From Spinellus fusiger (Eukaryota > Mucoromycota > Mucoromycetes > Mucorales > Phycomycetaceae), in contig JALLLS010000011.1 of assembly GCA_025094145.1 (NCBI GenBank), forward strand, positions 558,001 through 622,000: DNA of 64,000 nucleotides. The letters run 5' to 3'. The first letter of the stretch is position 1; each line of letters opens with the position of its first letter. The notes under the pieces were generated by a model, which searched no databases, had not been told where the DNA came from, and saw only the letters and a program-made list of their open reading frames with translations. Below are positions 10,434 through 22,708 of the stretch, one piece after another. The translations under genes were made by a program, and so were the position numbers.

Positions 10434-13196
10434 TTGTGTTAAAGTAAGAGAAGAAAAGAAGAAGAGTGTTGAATGAAAGAAAGCAGTGAGAAAAAAAAAG
10501 AGAAGAATTTATTGCATTAAATATCAATGAAATTAAATTATTTTGCCCTGCTCCACTCAACTAATAGAGGGGGGAGAGCGGTTTTAACAAAAGAGGAGAC
10601 GGATAATATACAACTGTATATGTCCCTTATTGTGACATAAAAAAACATCGCTAATCCCTGTCTACTTAAAAATCCCTGTAAACTCATCCTTGCCATGTTA
10701 TGTTTGTGACTTAGTAACTGTGCCGGTAAATCCTTTCCGTGGATCTTTTTTTTTCCGTAGATCTTTTTTTTTCTTTTCTTCCCGTCTCCTTACACTACTT
10801 AATAGATTACGTGCCGCCCTTCATAAGTATTCTTAATAATTATATTTTACAAATCCTTCTATTTGGGGCTCTCAGATTCATTTACTGGATATTTATTACT
10901 ATATCCGAAAGTAATACATATTCTTTGCATATTCATATCTCTTATTTAGACTCTTAGCCACTGTTTGAGTATTATAACTAATGTAGTCTGAGTGGCAACC
11001 AAATAGTTTATTTTTCTAGTTGATTATAGAATCTCACAAACTAGGCATACTGTTGGTAAAGATGCTAACTAGTCATAAGCAATAAAATAAGTACAATTGT
11101 TTGAGTCATACACACTGCTATTTATCCGATGTACGCCGCTATAGAAAATGCATTGCCGAAGAATAACCGTAACCATGAAAGCATAAGAAATAACGGAGCA
11201 AGGGAAAATGGTACAATAGGAAGCTTTGTAGAAAAGAGACCTATAAAAGGAAAATTTACTATTAACAATGGTAGTTTAAAAGAATATAACTTTATAGTAA
11301 GTGCTGAGGTAATTATCTTATCGACTTGTTGGCTTCTGTTTAAAACAGCCACATCTTATTAACATTACTTTAGTCGCTTATTTTATTACATTAGTTCCTG
11401 GACTGTCTAAATAGTAAATAATCATATAATCATAACAATAATAACAATAGTCGCCAACAAATACCTTGGAATCGTATAAGCCGCACTGTCAATGATACCA
11501 CTTATACTGTAGTTAAATCTGCCATAGCTACAAAAATGGCGTTCTAATATAATTGAATCGCCTTGGGTTTATGATAGTGTTTGTCACGCCTCTCACAGAC
11601 TTTGGTAGTGTTTTATCTGTGTTTCCGAGACCAAAAGTTTTCACAGATAATTATCTCTATCTTTGGACTGTTATAAAAATCCAGATTTACCATGAATGTA
11701 ACTATTACTAATAGATTAAGTTAACTATCTGTCAATTACTTATAATACACACTAGCTTAGTCATATTCTATTCTTATGTCTTTACAATCAAACTAAAATC
11801 AACAAAATGAAATGAACTTATAATTTAATGTGCATGTCTAATTTTGTTAATCACTGGACCTCTATTTTAGAATCTCTTTCTACCAGTCATTATCTCAACC
11901 ACTATCCATTAAATGTGTTTGCATTCTACTGGTAATAGATAACCCAATGTTTCCTTAATTTCAAGTAATTAATGATCTGTGCTTTCACGTTCTTTTATCT
12001 CCACAAAGGTGGTTCTAATATACTATATTAGGTTGAATGTCAACTTGTACAGATTATCAGTGTAAGCACACACTTCTCAAAATTGATAGTGGCCACGGTT
12101 ACATTGGCTCTATTGATAATGTTGGTATTTTGATGAACTACATTGTTACTCATTGTGGCTCTTGACAATCTCTCTTTCGTTTGATAGACTGAATTCATGC
12201 AAAAATACACTGCTAAAATTTGTGATTGAGTTAATGAAGTGGCTATTCTGATCCTATGATTGACTCGATCTTCATATAAATTGATCATCATCACGTTTAT
12301 TCTACTTTTTTTTATTTCATATAGTCTTAAACTGTATGAAATGGTTAACAGGTCATGACATTTATTTCCATAATGATTGCTTTCATAAAACAGTTTTCAC
12401 ATCACCACTCTATCTCATAAAAGAACATGACTGTCCACTATCAATTTCTTTTTAACACTTATCAAATAATCATTAAGAAAGGTCTTAAGATATTAATAAA
12501 ATTAATTGGCTATTATAGATCCACGACTATTGCTTAAGTCTCACCTGTTTAATTTATACTATGATGTATACCTATTTTGATTATTAACTATTAAGATGAA
12601 ACAATGCCGTATATGGAACATCAAAAGTCCAGTGTCATTTTACATTGGTCTAGAACAAAAACTTTCTACGTTGAAATTAGCATATGAATGATCAATAGCT
12701 TTTCAAAAAAAAAGAGAGGAGGTTCGAGCATATGTTACTTGGTGACATGAAACATTAGCTATCAGATGATATATCACAAGAGAAATTTCCCCAAACAAAT
12801 AGTTACCATGGAAACATTCCAAGGAGATAGTCTAATAACTACTCTCTACACCCACGGCCTAAATAAGTACAAGTATCAAACTTTAGCCTCGTTTAAATAC
12901 ACAAAGGCACTTGTACAATAAAGAAGAATGTCTAATCTCTTTCTTTTTTTTATATAAAAAAAAGGTAGTTACATGAAATATGTTTATACACAATACTGAT
13001 ACAGTTTACAATAATTAAATTTATTATACATGTCCTTAAGTTTATCATATCTTTTTAAATAGATTGTAGATAAAAATAGATAATGTAAATGATCTTATAA
13101 ATATAAACAGAAGTATTTTTGTGTCAAATACATGAACTAATGCATAGTAATGTTTAAATGAACAAGTTCCTCTATATTAATACTACATTAATGATA
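10434..13196. other. AT-rich gene-free stretch
   Basis: Contains the 5' flank of the hypothetical gene, a short imperfect duplication of GATCTTTTTTTTT near 10741-10775, and only small ORFs. Two of these (11122-11352 minus, 11129-11362 plus) lie opposite each other and look like chance. Confidence 0.45.
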
Positions 13197-13198
13197 TA

Positions 13199-14546
13199 CA
13201 GTCACACACTATTAGAAAGGGTACGACCCCATAATTTATACATTTCTAAACATGATTCTTCATCTTTTTACCACAGAATCACATTTCATTAAACAATGTC
13301 AAATGTCAAAGGCAGAATATTCAACTAAAAACTCTAGTGTTTATAATAAGCTTAAAGAAAGAGAGTACTGAGGTGTTTACTAGCTTGAAAAAGAAGATTA
13401 ATCGATAGGCAGCATTCCAAAGGTCATTGGCATTAGCAAGTCTATTGTCCAGAATATCATTAGTAGAATCAAGACTAATGGTACACCTCTACCAAAGCCT
13501 AATTCTGGTGCACCAAAAAAACTCAATGAGAGAAACCTCAGACGACTTGAGGCCATTCTAAGAGGCAACCCGTCTGCCTCCTATAACTATATAAATTCTG
13601 AACTTAAGGCACATGAGATAATCATCTGTAAAGCATCATTCATCAGATATATACACCAGATTGGGTATGATTCATATTTTAAAACATACAAGCCAAGGTT
13701 TTCTGAAGAAAATATCAAGAAAAAGGCTTTTTTGGGCAAAGGAACGGGTCAACTAGACCTCTGAGGACTGGAGACGCGTTGTATGGTCTTATGAGTCACG
13801 GTTTGAAGTAGAGGGTTATCAGGGAGGGGTTAAAGTGATTCGAAAGATCGAAAAGAAATATAAGGCTGCTCATATCATACCTAAAACCAAATAAGGTAAA
13901 GGTAGCATAATGATCTGGAGCTGTTTTTTGGGCTGGTGGGTTTGGGCCTTTTGGTCTCTATTGATAGCACTGTAAATCAGGACCTATATATCAAAATTAT
14001 GGCTAGTGAGTTTGATCTTTGGTTCATGAAACTCCATCAGAAAGAAGATAAGGAGTTTCTGTTACAATAAAAGAATGCTAGCTGTCATAATAGGGCCTAT
14101 GCTAGATAGTGAAATGAGACACATCAGATTAGGGTTCTTTGATTACTAGCCTACGCAAATCTCTGACTTGAACTCAATTGAACATGTCTGATACGCCTTG
14201 GAAATATAAATTGAAGAAAGAAGGGTATCTATTACCAATGTTAAAAATTTGAAGGCTCTACTTGTAGAAGAGTGAGAGAGATATGGTATTGAACTTGCAC
14301 AACAATAAATTCAAAGTATGACTGACAGATGTCAGGCAGTTATTGATGCTAAAGGTGGACCAACACCATATTAAATAAAAATCTTTATATATACATTAAT
14401 ATAAACAATATGTTAAACTATCTTTGTGTTGAATTTGAGGTCATTAGTATGTGTTTTGAGATCGTAACATTTTTATCCGTAAAGCATGTTCTTTCTCAGG
14501 ATTTCAAAAAAAGAAAAATCGAACCCTTTCTAATGTTGTGTAACTG
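13199..14546 (+). mobile_element. Tc1/mariner-type DNA transposon, family A copy 1 (defective)
   Basis: 1348-bp element flanked by TA dinucleotides (13197-98 and 14547-48). Terminal inverted repeats begin CAGTCACACAC on the left; the right complement is CAGTTACACAAC, both continuing ATTAGAAAGGG. The interior is a transposase relic reading rightward. Its first ~1 kb looks almost identical to the copy at 30803-32105. Confidence 0.9.
13296..14374 (+). pseudogene. Tc1-type transposase, decayed
   Basis: DD34E transposase of the Tc1/mariner superfamily, which would cut and paste the element at TA sites. Visible parts: an N-terminal helix-turn-helix region (IGISKSIVQNIISRIKTNG), the NLRRLEAILRGNP block, WRRVVWSYESRFEVEG, MIWSCF, and DLNSIEHV near the end. 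Many stops and shifts break the frame, including one in the ERVN-stop-TSEDW region. The first catalytic Asp of the W-S-D-E-S-R motif is Tyr here; the Glu of SIEHV remains. Non-functional. It shares stops with copies at 30803 and 47740, implying spread after inactivation. Confidence 0.88.
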
Positions 14547-14548
14547 TA

Positions 14549-15020
14549 TAATATAGGTTTTATGTATTGTGGTTATCCTTCAGAAAGAGAATAATATATA
14601 AATAGACTCTGCTAATGTTGACAGAAAACTCCACTTGACTAAAAATACAATAAAAAATTATTAGTGTATGTTATATTTCTTTAGTTACTGAAGTTATAAA
14701 TCTATACCTTTTATTATTATTAAAAGATTCTCTGTTAACTTTTCTATGAATATTAGATAAAAGCATTTCTTAATGTTATATTAAATTGAAAATATAAATA
14801 CTATTAAAATATTTATCTATTCACCATATTTCTGTAGTATTCTGTCATAAGAGAGCAGATAATTGATTTCACAGAACATCTATAGTACCACACATCACTG
14901 TTAACTTAATCTATTAATAAAATCAACTATAGTATATCCTTAAAACATACTGAGTATGTTTACTAATAACTATAACAGTAACTACAAGGCAAAAGATAAT
15001 ATAATGTCTAGTATTTACTG
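14549..15020. other. AT-rich spacer between two transposons
   Basis: No gene or repeat recognised between the Tc1 element and the DIRS element. Confidence 0.45.
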
Positions 15021-15057
15021 AATTCAAGGTCGAATAAATTCGCTCAAGAATTGTATG

Positions 15058-15184
15058 AGACCAGAGGAAACAAAATAGGAATAAATGTGCTTTATCTTCT
15101 TTTTATTAAAACTCAGAGCAATTTTTTCAAAGTATAAAAGGTTTTTTGAGCTATTGTTAAGTGAATTGAATTGAGCTCGGTCAT
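15058..15184 (+). repeat. DIRS left inverted terminal repeat
   Basis: Reverse complement of 18201-18327 with a few mismatches. Starts AGACCAGAGGAAACAAAAT, ends at GAGCTCGGTCAT. Confidence 0.9.
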
Positions 15185-15225
15185 TGCCGCATTATTTGAT
15201 TCATACACACTCTTATTATTCCAAA

Positions 15226-16017
15226 ATGTCTACTGAAGAAATCATCTAGTCCTTGCAACAGCAAATTGCTTCATTGCGCGAGGTGGTTTTGGCTCTTGGC
15301 CAACAGCAAGCTCCCCAGGTGTCTCCCCAGGCTGAAACCATGGTCACCGACTTGCAAGCACAGGCAACAGATAATCCTGCTGCTTTACATCCTTTCCTAG
15401 TGCGTCCTTCTTATAAATGGACTCCCTCAGAGTTCTTGAATGAACAGTTTGGTTTGGATCGTCCGTTACACACTTCCCCTCTTATAGAAGAAGAATCCCG
15501 TAAACAGGTAATCGAGTCATATCCCAGTATTGCGGGAATGGACTACAAGGCGCCTTCTACTCTACTAGAAGTTGAAAAGAGACTGAACAAAGGCCAACAG
15601 AAGGAATACAGGTCTCTCAGGAACATGCAACACATGCTCCCTGCCTCTCTCTGCCCCCTGGATATCCTCATCCATGAACTTACTTCGGCTGAACTCAATA
15701 ACTCTAATATGGAACGCTATGCCAAGATGCTCCGTGACCATAGGAAGTTGCTCCTTCATTCATGTGCCACTATTACACAATCTCGCAATGAGATTGATGC
15801 TAGAGCCTTCAACCCTGCCTTCTCAGCAAAGACCAATGATGCACATAACTACACTATGTCTAGTGCAGATTTACAGGCTATGCTCTCTAGACAAACAGCA
15901 GCCAACAAGGAGTACCGTGAGGCCAGCACACGCAAGCCCAAGGACAACGCAATGGCCAACCAGCACAAAGGTCACCACAACAGCAATAATCTCTTTAGGA
16001 AGCCCCAACAAAAGTAA
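15226..16017 (+). pseudogene. DIRS gag-like ORF with premature stop
   Basis: The natural ATG at 15226 opens MSTEEII and is closed after seven codons by TAG at 15247; the same frame then runs open to 16017 (about 255 codons). Features: a Gln-rich coiled-coil-like start (SLQQQIASLREVVLALGQQQ), a central segment with KWTPSEFLNEQFGLDRPLH, and a basic Asn/His/Lys-rich C-terminus (HKGHHNSNNLFRKPQQK) fit for nucleic acid binding. The capsid-like role is inferred from position. One C to T change (CAG to TAG) would explain the stop. Confidence 0.75.
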
Positions 16018-16145
16018 TTCCTTCAGTGGAAGGCAAAGTGGGTGGGTGAATCAGCCAGTTTGCTTCACATTGGACAACACTTTCTACCAACGCATGGCTG
16101 CAAAACACAATGGATCAAAACTGCATAGTGGAGCTGAAATGATGG

Positions 16146-18026
16146 CTCAACAACCTCAAGAGTTGGAATGGGAGATCCTGGATCCCTACAACACCATCAG
16201 AGGCCCTATACGTGGATTCCAGCGACACAGGATGAGGATATAGCTGGAAGAACTACTGTGCCCATGGATTCTGGACAGCAGAAGAGACAAACTACTCAAT
16301 CAATTGGAGGGAGCTGAAGGCAGCCCAGTTAGCCCTACTGACATTCCCATAATTGAAGAACACTACTATTTTGATCAGGACAGACAACACAACCTCACTC
16401 TCCTACATCAACAAGCAAGGCGGAACAAAGTCCTTGGACCTGATGAACCTGGCCACGATCTTGTGGAAGTGGTGTCTCAAGAACAATCTGTCGATCCAAG
16501 CACAACACGTCAAAGGACAGCAAAATGTAGTGGCGGATTTTGAGTCCAGGAGGACGTTTACCAAGAATATGTGGCAAATCAAGCCTTCAAGCTTCAATTT
16601 GATTCAGAGAACATGGGGCCTTCACTCAATAGACCTGTTTGCGGATCACACCTCCCACCTCCTTCCAAAGTATGTATCGTGGACACCAGATCCAGGAGCA
16701 ATTCACAAAGACGCATTCACAATGAGCTGGTCCCAGTGGAAGAATCCCTACATCAATCCACCGTGAAATCCGATCACCAGGGTTCTCACAAAATTGATAA
16801 GGGAAATAATCCCATTAGCTACAGTAGTAGTACCGTTCTGGCCGAGTGCCCCCTGGTTCCCCATGATCCAGGCTATGGCTCAAGCACCTCCACTGTTCCT
16901 CTCCCACCAGCACATTCAGACAACCACACCAACAACACCGTGGCCCACTACAGCACAACTGGATGATATCCGTTTGGAGACTCTCGGGAACAAATTTACC
17001 AATATCAGCCTAGCGCCTGAAACAATAGCAATGCTTATGCATCAATACACTTCCAACACTACAACCAACAAAGGGTACCGCATCTACCAAAATTCTTTCA
17101 TCAAATGGGCCCTCCAACAACATTCACAGGTCTCTGTATCTCAATTCTCGGTGCAAGACCTCATCAACTTCCTTTCTTCACGTAACAGTAGACAGCTGAA
17201 AGTGGGTACATTACAAATGGCCAGGTCTGCCATCCTACATCTCAGTTAGACTCCAGAGCCCATTCGTGAGCATGTACTTTTGCATATGTTCTTCACTACT
17301 CAAAGTCACTTGGCACCACCTGTTTCCCTGCACAAACCATCCATAGACATGCGTCCATCCATTGAATATGCTCTAGGAATCCCTTCTTCTGTGGATACTT
17401 CATTCTCTCTGCTACAGCAAAAACTAGCTTTCTTACTTGCAATGGTTGCTTTTCTCAGACCTTCAGATCTAGAAAGAATTCCCTTTTCTTCCTGCACTAT
17501 CAAAGACAATTGTCTCTTGTTCTCTGTGGTGGCTCCCAAGGAAAGGCGCAAGAAACAGGCTATTATCAAGCCATTTACAGTACACTCACACACCAACCCC
17601 TCTCTTTGTCCACTTGTTTGCTTCTCTTGTCTAAGAGATTACCCTTCGGTTTCTCCTCCAAAGTTGCAAGACTCAACATTATTCATAATCTCACCAGTCA
17701 AACACGCTCCTGTCAAGGCCAATACTATCTCCACCTGGTTATGTAGATTTATCAACAAGTCTACAACAGACAAGGTTTCCATTCGCTCTATTGCCTCTTC
17801 CCGTGCACTGGCACAAGGTATTGCCTTGGATGATATTGTGACTCTGGGCAACTGGACTTCCTCAACAACCTTCCACAACCACTACAAGCATCAACACATG
17901 ACAATGGTGGATTTTACTTCTGCTGTTCTCTCAGGTTCCTCTACTGCTCTTTCTGAGCCTGAAGATGATTTTCATGATGCTATGGATACAGTGGATGAAG
18001 ATGAAGAATTATTTGATCTGGATTAG
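16146..18026 (+). pseudogene. DIRS RNase H - tyrosine recombinase polyprotein, broken
   Basis: One frame (codons from 16146) carries an RNase H domain (LYVDSSDTG at the start, IRTDNTTSLSYINKQGG, HVKGQQNVVADFESR) and then the recombinase. The latter has an N-terminal core-binding domain (TNKGYRIYQNSFIKWAL) and catalytic parts: Arg in FLRPSDLERI, Lys in the KERRKKQAI region, the second Arg in SIRSIASSRAL, and the Tyr in FHNHYKH. Stops at 16233 (TGA), 16350 (TAA), 16764 (TGA) and 17247 (TAG) interrupt it. In DIRS elements this recombinase integrates a circular cDNA. The RT palm (A/YxDD) is absent, apparently by deletion upstream of 16146. Confidence 0.85.
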
Positions 18027-18133
18027 CATATTTATTCCTATTTTGTTTCCAACAGTCTCATACAATTCTTGAGAGAATTTATTCGACCTTGAATTGTCTA
18101 TTTAGACCAGAGGAAACAAAATAGGAATAAATG
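18027..18133 (+). repeat. DIRS internal complementary region
   Basis: 18027-18096 is the reverse complement of the left extremity (about 15021-15086). 18092-18133 is the reverse complement of the right extremity, including CTATTTAGACCAG. The join predicts the circle junction TAGACAATTCAAGG. This supports the outer ends at about 15021 and 18337. Confidence 0.88.
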
Positions 18134-18200
18134 TTCTCCACCCACCCCATTCATTCTTATTATTTTTTATCATTCATTTCCCATTATTTATTATTTATAC

Positions 18201-18327
18201 ATGACCGAGCTCAATTCGATTAACTTAACAATAGCTCAAAGAAGCTTTTATACTTTGAAAAAATTGCTCTGAGTTTTAATAAAAAGAAGATAAAGCACAT
18301 TTATTCCTATTTTGTTTCCTCTGGTCT
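18201..18327 (-). repeat. DIRS right inverted terminal repeat
   Basis: Complement of 15058-15184; ends at CCTCTGGTCT, followed by a short terminal extension to about 18337. Confidence 0.9.
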
Positions 18328-18337
18328 AAATAGACAA

Positions 18338-19489
18338 TACTAGTGAGGCATATGTCTTTAATGGTTTAACATATTTCACATAAACCTGAATTCATTCTGT
18401 ATAAAAACTCTCAGTTGTTACTTTCTTTATTATAGTCATTTTTTTATTCTAAACATATATTAAAATACAATAATGGAAAGCCTTTCTGTGTGCTGAAAAA
18501 GGAAACTATGTTAGGATATAATAAGGATATCAGGGTATGTATAGTCAACAAAATTATACTTCCCATGCTCTAGCACAAGAAGTATTAAAAGAGATATAGC
18601 TGTGCTAATAAACGCTTTTCATTAAAGACATGGAAAAAGGGTATATCTTTATTCACTTAAAATTTTAATATAATTAGCAAGCATAATAACATTTCGACTT
18701 TTTATATTATTATAGATGCTTAAACAGTAAACAGTAAATAAAATAAGGGCATACATCGAACATAGTTTTTCATTATGCATCTTTTTTTTGTTTAAGAAAT
18801 TATTTAGAAAAATGAAACTGAGATTTTTTTCAATCTTAGAAATAAGTAAATAGTAGTCATACTTTATAAAGAAAACTCACAGGCCCTTTCAACTAAAGCC
18901 AGCACTCATTGTAAGTATAGGACGAGTGTATCAGACAGTCATATACATCAAAGACATCTATAATAAACATCAATATTTGACAATAGGGTGCTTTCTTTTA
19001 ATAGTTCATCATTTTGTCTTCCTGCTTTTATTATTATTAAAAACTAAAGAATTTATAACTCTATATGTACAAGATAGTGAGGTTGTGATATAGATCAAAA
19101 TTCCATATTCTTGTGTCCCAATGTCTAAAAATTCAATTCATTCACTTATCAGATTTTTTCTTTCTAATTCTTAAGCCATTAAATATTAAATTAATAATCA
19201 TTTTCTCTAATAAATAGCCAGCTATTATCACTGTCGAATTGTTTGAAAGATTGAATATTATACATCTTAATTGATGTATGTGAAGAACATTGGTATATGT
19301 GAGTGATAGTTTATTTTACAGTTTATTTTGACAATTTTCTATATTTATTACAGGAAGGTTATTATAGGTGATAACTAAAATATAATCATCGGTGAAAAGG
19401 CTTAAGTATTGTTGTTTGATATATAGTGTTGCATAGTGGACATATGTGCATGAGAGTTTCATATCGGCTCTGGGGAAGTTGTATGATTT
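18338..19489. other. AT-rich gene-free stretch
   Basis: No coherent ORF, repeat or RNA gene recognised. Confidence 0.45.
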
Positions 19490-19621
19490 TTATAATACAA
19501 AGATATTCGTTGGTTGTACTTGAACATGACTTGAGACAAATTTTAGTGAAGAGCTCGATGATATAGGAGCAGGATAAGGGCGAGGAAGTGGTAATCCTCG
19601 TACAGGACGATCAGGAGGCAT
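19490..19621 (-). CDS. Possible small Pro-rich ORF with its own TATA box
   Basis: 43 codons from ATG 19621, starting MPPDRPVRGLPLPRPYPAPI and then Ser-rich. A TATATAAG element (complement of 19671-19680) lies about 50 bases upstream. Its GC-richer codons stand out from the desert around it. No homology recognised and no clear intron continuing it. May be a small gene, a first exon, or chance. Confidence 0.28.
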   Translation of the reverse strand: MPPDRPVRGLPLPRPYPAPISSSSSLKFVSSHVQVQPTNIFVL

Positions 19622-20971
19622 TGATACAATGATAAAGAGAAAATCTTATTGAAATGTGTTAGCCCCAGCTCTCTTATATATCACATAAATCCTTTAAGTG
19701 ACTGGTTGACCGCGGAGTATCTGTCAAATACTCCAACTATTTGATCGATTATACTGTTGATTATTGATGATGACACACATTACTACATACTATGACCTTG
19801 CCCTTTATAGCTTTGTAAAAAGATTGCCTTGTATTTTTTACCTCTTCATTAAACTGACGTTTCATAATGTCTATTTTCACACCAATTACTGAATTTTAGT
19901 GGTGTTTATTTGTTTATATTATATTTTATTATGAACCAAGTTTCATACCTACATACATGCATACACTTGTGTTTATAGTAACGGTGTTTAAATGTGCAGC
20001 TTTCCGGCAACCACATGGAAAAGTGTGTCAGACACATCGCGCCTCACTCATGAATTTAGCACTGTAACACCTTGCATGGAAGTGTTTTAATTTGAAGTCT
20101 GGGTTGAATCTCATCTTTTCTCGTAGGTCATTTTCTGACGAATCATGCCATAAATAGGATTGAATTCAGGTTGTACTCGGCTTTCATCCGCATTTAATGC
20201 ATTTCTTTTGACATTGACTTGTCGTATTTGGATTATAGATTGCAGCTTTGATGATGTATGGTTTTCAATAATTAAATATATAAACCAGGTCTAATTGATT
20301 TTGTGCATCTATAATGAAGCACATAAATCTGCCATTGAGGAACAGATCAGCGATAATGAAAACTTTTCGATCATATTCATTTACAAAAGACTAGTTTCTG
20401 ATATCAATAATACTTTTACGGACTAATGTACTAAAGTAGCTAATTTATTTTCTATGATTGCATACCAACATCTTACTAAGGTTTAACACTATCATTGTTA
20501 TTCAGAGTTTGTTAATAGGTTGCGTAAGCAAATAAAAATGGAAATATAGAGTCTATTTAATAGTTTTATATTATATTATATTATAGTATAGTACATTGAT
20601 AAGGAAATGATAATGAACCAAGTGAAAGAACTTTAAAGCATAGTACCTAATTTAAAGCTACAATAATGGCTCTTCTTTTTTCCATTACATCGATTGTTCT
20701 TAAAGAGATAAGATAACTGTCTTTTGTAGAAATACTTTAGTAATGGTTATATTTTATAGAGGCTTTTGTATGGTCAATAATGGAAATAATGGAAGCTACA
20801 GGCTTGCAGACAATTTGATCGATGAATAAAGATATATAATAATGAAATTTTCTGCGTAACCTCCCTGACATATACAACCGAAGCAGTAGTAACCCGTGGG
20901 TATCTTTTTTTTTTAATATCTTTTTTATTATTAAAAAAAAATCTTTGTGCCTAATGAAATAACGCTCCGTT
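19622..20971. other. Gene-free stretch
   Basis: AT-rich. The small minus-strand ORF at 20737-20979 lacks recognisable features and may be part of the adjacent Fanzor relic. Confidence 0.4.
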
Positions 20972-21172
20972 CTATTCAATGTATGTACAGATGTTTACTC
21001 TAAAATTAGACGACCTAAGAATTGAAATTAGATGATTGTCAATATCTTTTAGACAGTGTCCATAGGTCCTGGGGTTCTTGGTATATTTAAACATTTCTAA
21101 AGATGAAAAATTACACCCAGGACACATACTCGATAGTATGAATTCATTGATAAGATAGAGTTTAAACCACAC
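20972..21172 (-). pseudogene. Fanzor/TnpB-like nuclease fragment
   Basis: Minus-strand patch with YLINEFILSSMCPGCNFSSL followed by EMFKYTKNPR. This matches, position by position, the zinc-finger lead-in of better copies in this window (LIDEFKTSSLCPAC, then ELEKFKKMQN). Only the first CxxC pair and its flank survive; RuvC-III is missing. Isolated fragment without recognisable element ends. Confidence 0.65.
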
Positions 21173-21960
21173 TTTTTTTTATAAAAATAAATAAAAATAA
21201 AATAAAATAAAAACATCTTCCACATGTCTTTTCTCTTCATTGGTTCTTGAAAACTAATATGTGCCCGACCAGTCACCCAAGATCAGCACTGAATCTTTTC
21301 CAAACCTTGCTCTCAAATTTCTGACAAGTTGTTTATCAGACTATAGTCTATCGATATGGCACTTGATTGACTTTTCTAATTGATAGCCATTTTTCATTTA
21401 GTTTGTGTGTACACATTCAATACATTTAATTAGAGTCTAAGTCTTGATTTATCAAAAGTAATAACTTCTCTGAGTTGATTGATCAATATGTGTTTGGAGA
21501 ATGAATACATGAGAGAGACTATAGTATTGATTCTGGGTGCCAGATATTGAAAAATAGGTAAACAGTCAGACTTCCAATTAGTATCATGTAAAAATATCTT
21601 GATTGTTATTACTCTGGTATGAATAGCACATAAAATAAACCTTATACTTCTAACCAGTCTCCAAATAATAATAATAAAAAACTGTCAATAACTATGTTGC
21701 TTTTATAAGCATGTTGTATATTATTTATCTCATTTATATCTTGCTGAATATGTATCGTTTATAGTTCATAAAAATAGATGAAGATACAATGAAAGAGAGA
21801 GAGAGAAGATTTGTTTTAATAACAAAATTAGTGTCAGATATTATTTATCATATGTTAATTTGATATTAACCTCAATGATCTTTTTAGTCCAAAGATAATG
21901 TGTCAATGGTTAGTAAGGTGTCAATGATAGAATGTTTCTTGTAAGTGTTTGGAATGCATT
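21173..21960. other. Gene-free stretch next to a Fanzor element
   Basis: AT-rich, with a short GA repeat near 21790-21806. Nothing else recognised. Confidence 0.4.
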
Positions 21961-22100
21961 CATACCCAAAGATTTTTAGGATATAAAAGTAAATACATGG
22001 ACAATAAAATCATAATATTTCTATAATTGGTTAATGTGTTTAAAAAAGCCTTTTCGATGTATAAATGAGCTATTTCAAACTCTACCTACCTATTTTAGCA
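21961..22100 (-). ncRNA. Candidate guide-RNA scaffold / conserved right end (copy at 22 kb)
   Basis: Begins AATGCTAAAATAGG and contains GTTTGAAATAGC pairing with GGCTTTTTTAAAC, then a terminal near-hairpin CCTAAA-AATC-TTTGGG. Lies directly downstream of the nuclease relic, the place where TnpB/Fanzor guide scaffolds are encoded. The RNA itself is inference. Confidence 0.35.
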
Positions 22101-22170
22101 TTAACTTCACTATTTTCAGAAAGTATTGATAAATTTTGGGGGGAGGAAATTGGACGAGGCGGATTATTGT

Positions 22171-22708
22171 TCAAAGACTTACCCTGTATCTTGTTTTAGT
22201 GTAGCGATAACTACACTGGATAATTTTTGATGTTTTGGTAGGTCGGCTACCACTAGCTAATGGGGACTCCTTTCTTTTTGTACCAACAGACTGTACTGTC
22301 TTGGATCGAAAAAAGCGTTTGGGTCGCTTGCCTTCTTCTTGTAGCCCAAAAAATGAACATGACACAAGTTCAATGTTGCTGCCATGTCCCGATTCCAAAG
22401 GCATTAAGAAATAATCTCATCAGAAGCTCCAGCAGTTTGGGTCATGGTCTTCAAATATTGTTAGTTTTTGCACCTAAATAAATTAATAATAATCAACTTA
22501 TTGGTCTTTTCTTTGACTTTCATATTTATAAGCTTTTTACCTTTAAAGACCATGACATGTCACTGTAGGGTTCTTCTCTCTTCTGAAGAGTATTTAGTTT
22601 TGCATTTTCTTGAATTTCTCAAGCTCACCGTTCTCGCAGGCAGGACAAAGACTGGATGTTTTGAACTCATCAATAAGGAACACCCTAAACCCTTCTATGT
22701 TCATACAT
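22171..22708 (-). pseudogene. Fanzor nuclease C-terminal region (zinc finger + RuvC-III)
   Basis: Fanzor proteins are eukaryotic TnpB relatives: RNA-guided DNA nucleases with a split RuvC domain. Reading leftward: EGFRVFLIDEFKTSSLCPAC, then ENGELEKF, VTCHGL, an apparent intron, and WNRDMAATLN, the RuvC-III signature with its catalytic Asp, followed by a basic tail (GKRPKRFF, GTKRKESPLASGS) resembling a nuclear localisation signal. Breaks: a stop after KKMQN, a stop in CHGL-stop-R, and a TAA at 22404-22406 just before the RuvC-III motif that is shared with the copy at 59303. RuvC-I/II are not readable. Dead nuclease gene. Confidence 0.75.

Larger units (their letters stand above)
15021..18337 (+). 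mobile_element. DIRS-like tyrosine-recombinase retrotransposon, internally deleted
   Basis: About 3.3 kb with the diagnostic DIRS architecture: long inverted terminal repeats, a gag-like ORF, an RNase H then tyrosine recombinase region in one frame, and an internal complementary region near the right end that matches both outer termini. The RT core is missing between about 16020 and 16146, so length is well below a full element. No target-site duplication is expected or evident. Base composition is visibly less AT-rich than surroundings. Five in-frame nonsense codons make it non-autonomous. Confidence 0.9.

Noticed and set aside
11122..11362. Overlapping ORFs on both strands near 11.2 kb
   Set aside because: Each is a shadow of the other, low-complexity and without motif or promoter; no support for either.
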